A stretch of 64,000 bases of DNA. Source: Streptomyces mexicanus (lineage in GTDB: Bacteria; Actinomycetota; Actinomycetes; Streptomycetales; Streptomycetaceae). The position numbers and the translations under genes are program-made. The stretch spans positions 6,055,876 through 6,119,875 of the forward strand of contig NZ_LR732544.1 in assembly GCF_902506575.1 (NCBI RefSeq). Reading direction: 5' to 3'. Shown here in pieces: positions 1-9,308 of the stretch (positions are counted from its first letter, which is position 1; every line of letters begins with the position of its first letter). The notes beneath the pieces were generated by a model. It saw nothing but the letters and a program-made list of their open reading frames with translations, made no database searches and was not told the origin of the DNA.

Positions 1-63
1 GCGCAAGCGCGCCGCGGCCCGCACAGCGGCGCGCGGCTGCGGGGGCCGCGTGGCGGACGCGCC

Positions 64-102
64 CCCGCACGCCGGCCGCGCGGGACGCGGCCGGCGTGCG
101 GG
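64..102 (-). terminator. Strong hairpin terminator after the esx pair
   Basis: Perfect 16-bp inverted repeat (arms at 64-79 and 87-102, 7-base loop) starting a few bases beyond the stop of the leftmost Esx gene. GC-rich hairpins without a U tract are common terminators in Streptomyces. It probably ends the leftward transcript of the two Esx genes. Confidence 0.8.
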
Positions 103-106
103 ACCG

Positions 107-424
107 TCAGCCGGCGCGGACCCCGCTCCACATCTCCGCGCTGCCGCGCTCGTCGCGCCGGTGGCCGTCGGCGACGTCGTGCACCAGGTCACGGTTCTGG
201 GCGAGGAGGAGGCGCATCTGCTCGACGGCGTTGTTCCACTGCTGCTGGACGTTCAGGTACTCCTTCTTGTCGTCACCGCTCCAGCCGGCCTTCAGCGGCG
301 CCAGGTCCTCCTCCAGCGTGGCGAGGGTCTGGCTGATGGCCTGGGTCTGCTGCTGCATTTCCTCGATCGCGTTCGCCACCGTGCTGTAGTGGACGTCGAT
401 GACGCCGTCCGTGTAGTCGGGCAT
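107..424 (-). CDS. WXG100 (EsxA-like) type VII secretion protein
   Basis: A 105-residue helical protein of the WXG100 family, whose members are secreted as helix-hairpin pairs by type VII (ESX) systems. The hallmark is seen as W48-S-G50 in the middle of the chain, between two long polar helices. Size matches the family. No C-terminal YxxxD/E export signal is visible, as in many streptomycete members. The ATG follows a GAGAGG-type binding site. It lies just downstream of a second Esx gene on the same strand, and a strong hairpin follows its stop, so the two are probably co-transcribed and the products probably dimerise. Family assignment is firm; the substrate or effector role is inferred. Confidence 0.93.
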   Translation of the reverse strand: MPDYTDGVIDVHYSTVANAIEEMQQQTQAISQTLATLEEDLAPLKAGWSGDDKKEYLNVQQQWNNAVEQMRLLLAQNRDLVHDVADGHRRDERGSAEMWSGVRAG

Positions 425-531
425 GCCTGGTGCCTCTCTGTTCGTCGGACCGGGATCCGGGGGAGGTGGGGGACGGGAGGTGATGAGCCGGTACCGGTGA
501 CGCGGCCCCGGGCCTCACACGCGGGCCGTGG

Positions 532-855
532 TCAGGTCAGGGCTTCGAACACACCGGCCGAGACCTGGCTCGTCTGCTGCTGGATGCTCTCCTGGTGCCG
601 CAGCGACGTCCTTCGTGCGCTCTCTCGGTTGTCCTCCAGCGCGTTCGTCATCTTGTCGATCTGCTGGATGATCCTGTTGGCCTGCTCGTCCCAGGCACGG
701 AAGAGGGACTGGAAGGCACGGCCCTCATCCCCGTTGACGCCGAGCGACAGCGCCGCGACGTTGCCGCGGATGCGGTTCACACCCTCTCTGGCCGTGCCCA
801 GCGCCTGTACGCCGCTCCTCACCGAGCTGTCGTTCACCAACCGGTTGTCGGACAT
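532..855 (-). CDS. WXG100-like partner protein with V-N-G in place of W-x-G
   Basis: A 107-residue helical protein starting at an ATG with an AAGGGAG site 7 bases upstream. It aligns without gaps to the neighbouring WXG100 protein around the hairpin turn: W-S-G-D-D followed by an aromatic and, 15 residues after the first position, a Trp. Here the turn reads V40-N-G42-D-E and the Trp is W55. The tryptophan of the WXG motif is therefore replaced by valine while the glycine is kept. Loss of the motif in one member of an Esx heterodimer is known in this family. A much longer reading frame extends upstream but has no better start. It is probably exported with the adjacent EsxA-like protein. Confidence 0.88.
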   Translation of the reverse strand: MSDNRLVNDSSVRSGVQALGTAREGVNRIRGNVAALSLGVNGDEGRAFQSLFRAWDEQANRIIQQIDKMTNALEDNRESARRTSLRHQESIQQQTSQVSAGVFEALT

Positions 856-902
856 GGTGTGCTCCCTTCGGTTGGGTTTCGTGTGCCGATCGTGTTTTAC
901 CG

Positions 903-932
903 ATGCTAGGGAGCACCGAGTGTCCCGTGCAA
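903..932 (-). promoter_or_regulatory. Putative promoter of the esx pair
   Basis: On the minus strand TTGCAC (932-927) and TAGCAT (908-903) are separated by 18 bases, resembling a vegetative-type promoter, and lie about 50 bases before the ATG at 855. This would allow the Esx pair to be expressed independently of eccB. Motif reading only; no start site is known. Confidence 0.45.
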
Positions 933-1090
933 CGGAGACGGACTGATTCGGTCGTCTTTGTGGCCGAGTAAATACCGCTGAGCGAAGGGGAGTTACGCCG
1001 GGGTTTCCAAAGATGGTCCGCGGGTCGAAGGCGACCGGTCGGGCCGGCCGGGGCGGCGGCTCCAGGGTGCAGGGGAATGCGCTGGTGAAA

Positions 1091-1161
1091 CGGGCAGCAA
1101 ACAGGCGCGATGCCGGGACAAGCGGGCGGCATTCCGCCGCCTGCTGCCCGTTTGCTGCCCG
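1091..1161. repeat. 12-bp perfect inverted repeat in the eccB-esx gap
   Basis: CGGGCAGCAAAC (1091-1102) is repeated in inverted orientation at 1150-1161, with a second, smaller GGCGG/CCGCC stem inside. The 490-base gap between eccB and the Esx genes (856-1348) otherwise holds only the putative promoter and a hexanucleotide repeat. The structure could attenuate transcription between eccB and the Esx genes or be a regulator site; the sequence does not decide. Confidence 0.5.
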
Positions 1162-1305
1162 ATCCGCACTCCGGCGGAACGAACGCACGCCGACGCGACG
1201 CGAGTTCTTGAGCAATATCTGAGGTTTCGCTGTTCCGTAATTCCGGGCACCGCACGAATATCCGTCATCCGCCCCGGAGGCGGTGCCCGCATCGCCTCGG
1301 CTCGT

Positions 1306-1341
1306 GTGCGGGTGCGGGTGCGGGTGCGGGTGCCGGTGCCG
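1306..1341. repeat. Hexanucleotide tandem repeat 3' of eccB
   Basis: Four perfect copies of GTGCGG followed by two of GTGCCG, ending 7 bases before the eccB stop codon. It is non-coding on the eccB strand and would be prone to slippage. No function is evident. Confidence 0.75.
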
Positions 1342-1348
1342 GGCGGAT

Positions 1349-2926
1349 TCAACGCGTGTGTAGCGCCGCGGTGTTCTGCCCGAGGCCGTCCGCGCTGCCG
1401 CTGCCGGCGACCTGTGCCGTCCCCCGCTGCGTGCCGCCGCACGCCGCCGCGGTCGTCCGCGGCGGCGCGGCCCCGGCCGCCGCCGCCCGGTCGAGGTCCG
1501 CGCCCGTGGGAAGGGAGGCCAGCAGCGGAGCGGGGACCGACGCGATGTCACCGGTGTCGTAGCCGAGCGCGCGCAGCGACTCCGTCGACGGCACCCGGTA
1601 CTTGACCCCGTTCTCCGCCACCAGGTAGGTCGTGTCGGCGTGCGCGGCACCGCTCGCCCCGAGCGCCCGTACCAGCGCACCGTGCCCGGGCCGTACCACG
1701 ATGGCGTCGGGCTTGACGCAGGGCGCCTGCAGTCCCTGCGTTCCCGTGGAGACCGCCACCGGGGCCAGCGCCGCCAGCGGCGCCAGCACGGTGGTGATCT
1801 GCGCGCCCTGGGAGCCGCCGCGCACCTTCGCGCAGAGGGCGGTGCCGCGAGGCACCTGCTGCGGCCGGGGCGGCGTGGCGGGCGCGCCCGCGGTGTCCGG
1901 CAGTGCCGTGCGCACCGCCGAGCGATGCCGGCGCAGTACGTCCGTGCCCAGCGTGCGGGCCCGGGGCGAGGAGCCGCCGTACGCGTCCTTCTGCGTCGCC
2001 GGGTCGCCCAGGAGCAGCGCGGCACCGACCGGGGTGAGCGGTGCCAGTCCGTCCGCGCGCAGGACGTAGTAGTCGCTGCTGCCACCGGGCACCGCCACCT
2101 GGAACACCTGCCCCACCGTGGACGGCTCGCCGCCCAGTTCCGGACCGGCCTGGCCGCGGCCGGGCACCCGGGGCGGGGCCAGCGTGGGACCGGGGGCCAG
2201 CGCGTTCAGGAACGCGGCGGAGACCGCGACCGGGGAGGCGGAGCCGTACCCGAGGGCGTCCCGCGCGTCGGACCCGGCGTCCAGCGGGAGCCTGCTGCCG
2301 CGCCACACCAGGTACTCCTGCCCGTCCGGGCCGCGTACCAGCAGCCCCCGGTCACCGGCCACCGCGTCGGTCCTCACGGGAGCACCCGCGACCACGGTGG
2401 TGGCAGCGGGCGCGGTCACGGGCGACCGCGCGGCACCGCCCGTGCTCGGCAGCGCGCCCTGGGGACCGGTGACGCACACGTGCCAGGCGCCGTTGTCCAG
2501 TTCGCCGCTGCCCGGGACGGTGTCGGGCGCTCCTGGAATGCCGACCGGCTCGCCGACCGGGGTACCGCGCAGCGAGGCGCTGCCGACGTCGACGGAGGTC
2601 ATCGACGGGCCGCCCAGCAGCCGCGCGGAGGCGTAGTTGCGCACCGGGTGCAGGGCGCCCTGGGCGTACACGAAGCGCGCCCCGGTGTCACGGTTGATCA
2701 CCAGGCTCCCGCCCGCGCGCCAGGAGTCGTTGCCGCCCGGCCTCAGCAGCCCGTACACCGTGGCGCCCGCCGCGACCAGCACCGTGGCCAGCAGGCCGAA
2801 CAGGATCCCGCGTGTGGTGCGCCCCAGAGGGCTGTCGGGCGCGTCCGGATCGGCGAGCAGCAACCCCGAACTGAGCCTTCCCATCATGAACCCGTGGGCC
2901 TGGACCTGATCCCGTTTCGACTGCAC
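1349..2926 (-). CDS. eccB: Type VII secretion membrane protein EccB
   Basis: A 525-residue EccB, a structural subunit of the ESX inner-membrane channel complex with EccC, EccD and (in mycobacteria) EccE. The N-terminus has the family signature: a short cytosolic stretch with RDQVQAH and the DPDAPDSPLGRTTRG segment, then one membrane helix at about residues 40-61, followed by a large extracytoplasmic domain. It starts with GTG; the family-typical N-terminus fixes this start. It lies 61 bases downstream of eccD on the same strand and upstream of the Esx genes, consistent with one T7SS unit. The extracytoplasmic part contains the conserved Cys pair region, with CVTGP near residue 160 and CVKPD near residue 410. 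Assignment is confident. Confidence 0.95.
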   Translation of the reverse strand: MQSKRDQVQAHGFMMGRLSSGLLLADPDAPDSPLGRTTRGILFGLLATVLVAAGATVYGLLRPGGNDSWRAGGSLVINRDTGARFVYAQGALHPVRNYASARLLGGPSMTSVDVGSASLRGTPVGEPVGIPGAPDTVPGSGELDNGAWHVCVTGPQGALPSTGGAARSPVTAPAATTVVAGAPVRTDAVAGDRGLLVRGPDGQEYLVWRGSRLPLDAGSDARDALGYGSASPVAVSAAFLNALAPGPTLAPPRVPGRGQAGPELGGEPSTVGQVFQVAVPGGSSDYYVLRADGLAPLTPVGAALLLGDPATQKDAYGGSSPRARTLGTDVLRRHRSAVRTALPDTAGAPATPPRPQQVPRGTALCAKVRGGSQGAQITTVLAPLAALAPVAVSTGTQGLQAPCVKPDAIVVRPGHGALVRALGASGAAHADTTYLVAENGVKYRVPSTESLRALGYDTGDIASVPAPLLASLPTGADLDRAAAAGAAPPRTTAAACGGTQRGTAQVAGSGSADGLGQNTAALHTR

Positions 2927-2987
2927 TGCCTGTGCCTCGTCCCTCTCGTCCCTCAGCGTTCTCGGTCGCGTGCCCGGCGCCGCGCGG

Positions 2988-4388
2988 TCAGCCGAACAGG
3001 CCGCGCAGCCAGCCGAAGAGCCCGGCCACCCACAGCGTCAGCGGCAGCACCGCCACCGCCACCGCGGTGTGCAGGATCTCCGCCGCCCGGCCCCAGTACG
3101 GCAGCATCCGGCGGCCCGGCACCACCCAGGCCGCCAGCGTCAGTACCGCGGCGAGGGCCAGCAGCGCGCCGAACACCACGGGCCGCGTGCCCGGTGCGCT
3201 GCCCACCGCCCAGGCCCGGGCCAGCAGCAACAGGCCCCACACGGCGGCCGACGCCAGCGCCAGCCGCTGGCCCACGTGCACCAGACCGCGGGCGTGCAGC
3301 AGCAACAGCGCCGTCAGCGCGCCGGCGGTGAGCGCCTGGGCCGTACCGGGCCGGTGGGTCAGCGGCACCAGCGCCGCGGCGACGCTCACCGCGGTCGCGG
3401 CGAAGAGCGCCGTGATCCAGCGCCCCGCCAGCTCCGTGCGCGCGGCGCCCTCCTCGCTGTGGTACGGCTCGATGTCCTCCTGGAGCTGACGGGCGTCCGA
3501 GGGCAGGGCGGGCATCCGCATCCCGGCGAGCTTGAAGGCCAGCGCGGGCACGAAACCGGCGCTCAGCGCCACCGCCGCACCGACGACCGCGGCGGCACCC
3601 TGCGCGTCCAGCCCCGAGTACGCCATCAGCGCCCCGGCCAGCGCCGCCGCCACCGACACCACCGCCGTCGCCAGCAGCGACGGCGCACCCAACCCGGTGG
3701 CCGCCAGGGCCAGCACCGCACCACCCGCGCCGGCCGCGCCCGCGGCGAGCAGCCGGGCGCCCACCACCCGGGTGGCATCCGGTCCGGTCACCTCACCGCC
3801 GGGCAGCACCCAGGCGGCCAGCGCCAGGCACGGTGCCACCAAGAGCCCCAGCCCCTGCGCGGAGATCCGGTCGCCCATGGCCCGGCTCGCCGAGCCGGCG
3901 CCCACCAGCAGCAACATGCCCGCGACACCCGCGCAGACCGGGCGGGACATCCCTGGCGTGCCCGGCCAGAAGAGCATCACCAGGGCACCGAGCACCACCG
4001 CGGCGGCGGCGCTCACCAGGGACGCGCGGGCCGCGTCCGGGGTCCAGTTGTGCAGCCGCCGGCGCGCGGTGTCCGCGATGCCGTCCACCAGGTCGTCCAG
4101 CCGCGCCTCGGGCAACGCCTCGGTGTGCGGGCGCAGATGGAGCACCGAGCCGTCGGTCAGGCCCGCCTGGGCGAGGGTGGCGTCCTCGTCGAGCGGCGCG
4201 TCACCGAGCCGCTGCAGGACCCAGCCCGCGTGCTCCAGGCCCGCCTCCTCCGCGTTCTCGCCCACGTAACGCAGCAGCGTCGGCAGCAGGTCGGCGACGG
4301 GCACGTCCGAAGGGACGGCCAGATCGATCGAAACGGCAGGCGCACGTACGGTCAGGCGGCACAGGTCGGCCACCGCGCTGTCGGTCAT
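2988..4388 (-). CDS. eccD: Type VII secretion integral membrane protein EccD
   Basis: A 466-residue protein with an N-terminal ubiquitin-like (YukD-type) domain, about residues 1-85, followed by a linker and about eleven hydrophobic segments. This is the EccD layout, the main membrane-spanning subunit of the ESX secretion pore. The start chosen is the ATG giving MTDSAVADLCRLTV, where the ubiquitin-like fold begins; the open frame continues upstream without family-like sequence. eccB follows on the same strand, and the eccC gene is divergent about 620 bases away. The system is therefore organised as two facing transcription units. Membrane segments are Ala/Val/Leu/Gly-rich as expected at this GC content. 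Confidence 0.93.
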   Translation of the reverse strand: MTDSAVADLCRLTVRAPAVSIDLAVPSDVPVADLLPTLLRYVGENAEEAGLEHAGWVLQRLGDAPLDEDATLAQAGLTDGSVLHLRPHTEALPEARLDDLVDGIADTARRRLHNWTPDAARASLVSAAAAVVLGALVMLFWPGTPGMSRPVCAGVAGMLLLVGAGSASRAMGDRISAQGLGLLVAPCLALAAWVLPGGEVTGPDATRVVGARLLAAGAAGAGGAVLALAATGLGAPSLLATAVVSVAAALAGALMAYSGLDAQGAAAVVGAAVALSAGFVPALAFKLAGMRMPALPSDARQLQEDIEPYHSEEGAARTELAGRWITALFAATAVSVAAALVPLTHRPGTAQALTAGALTALLLLHARGLVHVGQRLALASAAVWGLLLLARAWAVGSAPGTRPVVFGALLALAAVLTLAAWVVPGRRMLPYWGRAAEILHTAVAVAVLPLTLWVAGLFGWLRGLFG

Positions 4389-5012
4389 GTTCGGAACTCT
4401 CGTCTCCCGGTGCGGGTGCGGTCGGATACCGCGGGCGTCCTGCCGGGCCCGCGGGTGCTCGGTGGCGGGCGGTGCCCGCTCGTGCGGTCGGGTGCGAAGC
4501 AGCCACGGCGGACCGCGGCGTCGGTCTCCCGCCCGGAGTCCGCCGGGCCGCCGGTGGGCGGCGCCGTGCGGACCACTGTCCGGGGCGGCGCCCCGGTGGA
4601 CCCGGGCCGCCACCGGGCAGGGCGCGACGGCCCTGCGTTCCCCGGCCAGGGGTGGGGCGCCGGTTCGCGCCGTCGTGCCGGCCGGTACGCGAGCGTGCGG
4701 GGTGCTCTGGGCGGGTCGTACTCGGTCATGGTCGCTGCCACGGAAATGCCTGACGGGTGGATGGTCCCCACATGGACATGCGCGGGGTCCGAGTGCAGAC
4801 TACTGCTGCTGCGGACGCGAACGCCGCCGGGCTTCGCCCGCAACGGGCGCACCGTCGACCGTCTCGTCCCTTTCTCCCGAAGTGCTCACCGGGTTTTTCG
4901 CGGGCCCGGTCGAAACCGTGGCAGAGTGCGCTGCATTGACGGTGCATCGGGTGTTCCGAGAAGCGGCGCGGGACTGCCGGAGCGATTCCAACGAGCCAGG
5001 AGGAGCTGTCCG
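4389..5012. other. Divergent intergenic region between eccD and eccC
   Basis: About 620 bases without a credible gene. It must hold the promoters of both T7SS half-operons. I see no promoter that I would defend. A TTGACG at 4936-4941 has no good -10 at the right distance. The only clear element is the eccC ribosome binding site AGGAGGAG at 4998-5005. Confidence 0.5.
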
Positions 5013-8000
5013 TTGAGCGTGGTTCTGTTTCGCAGGCCCGCACGCCGGCGCGGGCCGGAAATGCCGGAGGGGCAATTGACGCTCCAGGAGCCACCGGTTC
5101 TCGCGGAGACCGTCCCCGACTCCTCGGCCGTCTGGACCTACCTGCCGATGGCGATGATGTCGGTGTCGATGATGCTGATGTTCCTCCGCCAGGGGAGTTC
5201 GCCCGGCGTCTTCACCTACATCGCGATGGGCGGGATGATGCTCGCCGCCGCCGCGATGCTCCTCGGCCAGTTCATGCGCCGCTCCGGCGAACGCAAACAG
5301 CGCCTGAAGGGCGAGCGCCGCGACTACCTGCGCTACCTCGCGCACACCCGCAAGCGGGTCCGGCAGACCATCGTCGAGCAGCAGCGTGCCCTCGCCTGGC
5401 GCCATCCCGAACCCTCCTCGCTGCGCTCGCTGGTGCGCACCACCCGGCTGTGGGAGCGGCGTCCGGCCGACGAGGACTTCGGCGAGGTGCGGATCGCCGT
5501 CGGCGAGCAGCAGCTGGCCCTCGCCCTCACACCCGTCTCCACCCGGCCGGTGGAGGACCTGGAGCCGTTGTGCGCACACGCGCTGCGCCGTTTCCTGCGC
5601 GCCTACTCCACCGTGCCCGACCAGCCCATCGGACTGTACCTGCGCTCCGCCGCGCGGGTGCTGCTGCGGGGCGGGGACGAGGCCGTACGGGGTCTGGTGC
5701 GTGCGGCGCTCGGTCAACTCGCCGTCTTCCACGCCCCCGAGGAGCTGTGGATCGCCGTCTGCGCCACCGACGAACGGCGCCCCGCATGGGAGTGGGTCAA
5801 GTGGCTGCCGCACGCGCTGCACCCGCACGAGGAGGACGGCGCCGGACCGGTGCGCCGCATCACCTCCGACATCACCGAGCTGGAGGACCTGCTCGGCGCG
5901 GAGTTCGCCGAACGCCCCTCCTTCGACCCGGACGCGGTGCCCGGCCGCGAGGAGCCGTACACGGTGGTGGTCCTGGACGGCGTCACCGTGCCCGAGGGCC
6001 ACCGCTGGGACGGCCAAGGCTACCGCAACGCGGTGATCCTGGACCTCGGCGGATCGCTGCGCTGGCGGCCCGGCCGCACCACCCTGCGCCTGAGCGTGGA
6101 GCCCGACGCCGTGGGGCTGGTGCGCACCGACCGCAGTCGCAAGGAGCGCACCACGCCGCTGGGTGTGCCCGACCGGATGGGTGCCGTCTCCGCCGAGTCC
6201 CTGGCCCGGATGCTCTCCGGCTTCCGGATGAGCCTGGGCGCCGACATCGCCCAGCCGCTGGAGACCGACGTCGAACTGACCACCCTGCTCGGCATCCAGG
6301 ACCTGCACCGGCACGACCCGCGCACCCTGTGGGAGAAGCACACCGGCGCCGCACGGCTGCGGGTCCCGGTCGCGGTCGGGATCGACGGGCGCCCGGTCGA
6401 GCTGGACATCAAGGAGTCCGCGCAGGGCGGCATGGGCCCGCACGGCATGCTCATCGGCGCCACCGGCTCCGGCAAGAGCGAACTGCTGCGCACCTTGGTG
6501 CTGGGCCTGGCGCTGACCAACTCCTCCGAGACCCTCAACTTCGTCCTCGTGGACTTCAAGGGCGGCGCCACCTTCCTCGGCCTGGACGCCCTGCCGCACA
6601 CCTCCGCGGTCATCACCAACCTCGCCGACGAGGTCGCCCTCGTCGAGCGCATGCAGGACGCCCTGCACGGCGAACTGCTGCGCCGCCAGGAGCTGCTGCG
6701 CGCCGCCGGCAACTTCACCTCGGCGCTGGAGTACGAGCGGGCACGCGCCCAGGGAGCCGCCCTCGACCCGCTGCCCACCCTCTTCGTGGTGGTGGACGAG
6801 TTCAGCGAACTGCTCGCCGCGCACCGGGAGTTCATGGACCTGTTCGTGATGATCGGGCGGCTCGGCCGGTCGCTGGGCGTCCATCTGCTGCTCGCCTCGC
6901 AGCGGCTCGACGAGGGCCGCATGCACCAGCTGGAGAGCCACCTGTCCTACCGGGTGGGACTGCGGACCTTCTCGGCGATGGAGTCGCGCGGGGTGCTCGG
7001 CGTGCCGGACGCCTACCAGCTTCCCGCGCAGCCGGGCAGCGGCTACCTCAAGTCCGGTGTGGAGGCGCTCGTCCGGTTCCGCGCCGCGTACTCCTCCGGG
7101 GTCTACCGGCGGCGCACCGGCGCGGTCGTACAGGCCAGGGTGGCCAGTCAGGTGGTGCCGTGGACCAGCGGCTGGGTGGTGCCGCGCACCGTCACCCCGG
7201 AGATCGAGCCGGAACCCGAGGCGGAGGACGGCGAGGAGCAGACGCTCATCGAGGTGGCCGTCTCCCGGCTGCGGGATGCCGGCCCTCCGGCCCACCAGGT
7301 GTGGCTGCCGCCGCTGACGGAGCCCTCCCCGCTGGACGAGCTGCTCTCCGGGCTGCGCACCGATCCGCACCGGGGTCTGACCGCCGCCGGCTGGAGCGGC
7401 CAGGGCACCTTGCGGGTGCCGGTCGGGCTGGTGGACAAGCCGTTCGAGCAGCGCCGCGACCCGCTGGTGGTGGACCTGTCGGGGGCCGGCGGCCATGTGG
7501 CGATCGCGGGCGGGTCGCAGAGCGGCAAGTCGACCCTCGTGCGCACGCTGATCGGCGCGCTCGCGCTCACCCACACCCCCGACGAGGTGCAGTTCTACTG
7601 CCTGGACTTCGGCGGTGGCGGCCTGTCCCAGTTCGCCGGACTGCCGCACGTCGGCGGGGTCGCGGCACGGCTCGACCCCGAACGCGTGCACCGCACCGTC
7701 GCCGAAGTGATGGCGCTGCTGACCCGCCGTGAGCAGTTCTTCGTGGAGCACACCCTGGACTCCATGGCCTCCTACCGGCGCCGCCGCGCCGCCGGGGAGT
7801 TCCCCGACGAGCGGCACGGGGACGTCTTCCTCGTCGTGGACGGCTGGTCCACGGTCCGGCAGGACTACGACGACCTGATCGCCAAGTTCAGCGAGATCGC
7901 CACCCGCGGCCTGAACTACGGCATCCACCTGATCGTCACCACCGCCCGCTGGGTCGAGCTGTCCGCCCAGGTCAGGGACCAGGCCGCCACCCGGCTCGAA

Positions 8001-8990
8001 CTGCGGATGGGCGACCCGATGGACTCCGAGGTGGACGTGCGCAAAGCCCGCTCGGTGCCCCGCACCGGCGGACGCGGCCTCACCTCGGACAGCAAGCTGC
8101 ACTTCCTCGCCGGCCTTCCCCGGCTGGACGGCAGCAGCCGCCTGGACGACCTCGCCGACGGGGTCGGCGATCTGGTCACGAGGATCGCCGACCAGTGGCG
8201 CGGCGCCCCGGCGCCGCAGGTACGGATGCTGCCGCACCGGCTCGCGGTGACCGAGCTGCCCGAACCCGCACCCACCGAGGGCGGCGGCATGCGGCTCGCG
8301 CTCGGACTCGACCAGGAGGCGCTGGAACCGGTCTGGCACGACTTCAGCCGCACCCCGCACCTCGTCGCCGTCGGCGACACCGAGAGCGGCAAGACCAACC
8401 TGCTGCGCCGCGTCGCCGCCGCGATCACCGCCCGCTACACACCCGCCGAGGCAAAGGTCATCGTGGTGGACTACCGCCGCGAACTGGTCGACGCGGTGCC
8501 CGAGGAGTACCGCATCGGCCATGTGGTCTCCCTGGACAACCTGCGCGAGACCGTGGACGGCGTCGCCCGTGCCATGAGGACCCGGCAGCCCGGCCCGGAC
8601 ATCGCACCCGCCCGGATGCGCCAGTGCGACTGGTGGAGCGGCCCCAGGCTGTTCGTCCTCGTCGACGACTACGACATGGTGGCCGGCAACTCCTTCCAGA
8701 GCCCCTTCGAACCGCTGCTGGACCATCTGGCCCTCGGGTTCGAACTGGGCCTGCACATGGTCGTCGCACGCAGTGCCATGGGTGCCGGACGGGGACTCAA
8801 CGAGGCCCTGATGCGCCGTCTCGACGAGAACAACGCCCCGGCCCTGCTGATGTCCTGCCCGCCGACCGAGGGGCACCTGTTCGGCAATGTCAAGCCGCGC
8901 AACCTGCCCCCGGGCCGTGCCCTGCACATCGCCCGCCGCAAGGCGCGGCTGATGCAGACGGCGCTGGTCGGGGAGGAGGCCGGTGCCTGA
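5013..8990 (+). CDS. eccC: Type VII secretion ATPase EccC (fused EccCa-EccCb)
   Basis: A 1325-residue FtsK/SpoIIIE-type motor that recognises Esx substrates and powers ESX export. The N-terminus has the EccC signature (LFRRPARRRGPEMPEG), then two membrane helices at about residues 40-90. Three ATPase domains follow: Walker A motifs GATGSGKS (482-489), GGSQSGKS (833-840) and GDTESGKT (1121-1128). Domain 1 has a full Walker B ending Asp-Glu (VVVDEFSEL); domains 2 and 3 have Asp-Gly and Asp-Asp there, so only domain 1 looks catalytically complete, as known for the family. The start is TTG, chosen because AGGAGGAG lies 7 bases upstream and the product then begins like other EccC proteins. The frame is open far upstream but non-homologous. 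It is transcribed away from eccD. Confidence 0.96.
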   Translation: MSVVLFRRPARRRGPEMPEGQLTLQEPPVLAETVPDSSAVWTYLPMAMMSVSMMLMFLRQGSSPGVFTYIAMGGMMLAAAAMLLGQFMRRSGERKQRLKGERRDYLRYLAHTRKRVRQTIVEQQRALAWRHPEPSSLRSLVRTTRLWERRPADEDFGEVRIAVGEQQLALALTPVSTRPVEDLEPLCAHALRRFLRAYSTVPDQPIGLYLRSAARVLLRGGDEAVRGLVRAALGQLAVFHAPEELWIAVCATDERRPAWEWVKWLPHALHPHEEDGAGPVRRITSDITELEDLLGAEFAERPSFDPDAVPGREEPYTVVVLDGVTVPEGHRWDGQGYRNAVILDLGGSLRWRPGRTTLRLSVEPDAVGLVRTDRSRKERTTPLGVPDRMGAVSAESLARMLSGFRMSLGADIAQPLETDVELTTLLGIQDLHRHDPRTLWEKHTGAARLRVPVAVGIDGRPVELDIKESAQGGMGPHGMLIGATGSGKSELLRTLVLGLALTNSSETLNFVLVDFKGGATFLGLDALPHTSAVITNLADEVALVERMQDALHGELLRRQELLRAAGNFTSALEYERARAQGAALDPLPTLFVVVDEFSELLAAHREFMDLFVMIGRLGRSLGVHLLLASQRLDEGRMHQLESHLSYRVGLRTFSAMESRGVLGVPDAYQLPAQPGSGYLKSGVEALVRFRAAYSSGVYRRRTGAVVQARVASQVVPWTSGWVVPRTVTPEIEPEPEAEDGEEQTLIEVAVSRLRDAGPPAHQVWLPPLTEPSPLDELLSGLRTDPHRGLTAAGWSGQGTLRVPVGLVDKPFEQRRDPLVVDLSGAGGHVAIAGGSQSGKSTLVRTLIGALALTHTPDEVQFYCLDFGGGGLSQFAGLPHVGGVAARLDPERVHRTVAEVMALLTRREQFFVEHTLDSMASYRRRRAAGEFPDERHGDVFLVVDGWSTVRQDYDDLIAKFSEIATRGLNYGIHLIVTTARWVELSAQVRDQAATRLELRMGDPMDSEVDVRKARSVPRTGGRGLTSDSKLHFLAGLPRLDGSSRLDDLADGVGDLVTRIADQWRGAPAPQVRMLPHRLAVTELPEPAPTEGGGMRLALGLDQEALEPVWHDFSRTPHLVAVGDTESGKTNLLRRVAAAITARYTPAEAKVIVVDYRRELVDAVPEEYRIGHVVSLDNLRETVDGVARAMRTRQPGPDIAPARMRQCDWWSGPRLFVLVDDYDMVAGNSFQSPFEPLLDHLALGFELGLHMVVARSAMGAGRGLNEALMRRLDENNAPALLMSCPPTEGHLFGNVKPRNLPPGRALHIARRKARLMQTALVGEEAGA

Positions 8991-9006
8991 CACCGCGGTC
9001 CGGGAC

Positions 9007-9036
9007 CCCCGCTGCCCGCCCGGGCGGGCAGCGGGG
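9007..9036. terminator. 30-bp perfect palindrome between eccC and the mycosin gene
   Basis: A 30-base perfect palindrome centred on CCGG, 16 bases after the eccC stop, in the roughly 320-base gap between the converging eccC and mycosin genes. It can fold into a long GC hairpin from either strand, so a bidirectional terminator is likely. The rest of the gap (9037-9308) shows no gene. Confidence 0.75.
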
Positions 9037-9308
9037 AGGACCCCGGGTCCCCGCGGGGTGCGTCGACCGGTCGCGTCGCGGGGGCGCCGCCTCGCCGCCG
9101 TGGGCGCGGGGACGCGCGCGGGTGCGGTCCTCGTGCGAGCCGTGCCGCCGGGACCGGGTTCACCTCCGGGGCGCCGAAGCCGGTGCCCGGTCACCGACCG
9201 TGCCCGTCCCTCCGGGCCTGCGCACCCCGAGACCGCCCGCACATCTCCCGGACCGGCCGGTCGCAGGCGGGCACCGGGCACACCCGGGCAGCGCCTTCCG
9301 CGGTCCGG

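Noticed and set aside
2970..5012. Long 5' extension of the eccC frame
   Set aside because: Antisense to eccD, no family-like residues; the TTG at 5013 with AGGAGGAG gives the canonical EccC N-terminus.
4800..9281. A 1493-codon open frame on the minus strand opposite eccC
   Set aside because: It mirrors eccC codon structure (GC-rich third positions), is His/Gly/Gln-rich low-complexity sequence and has no homology; it is a shadow.
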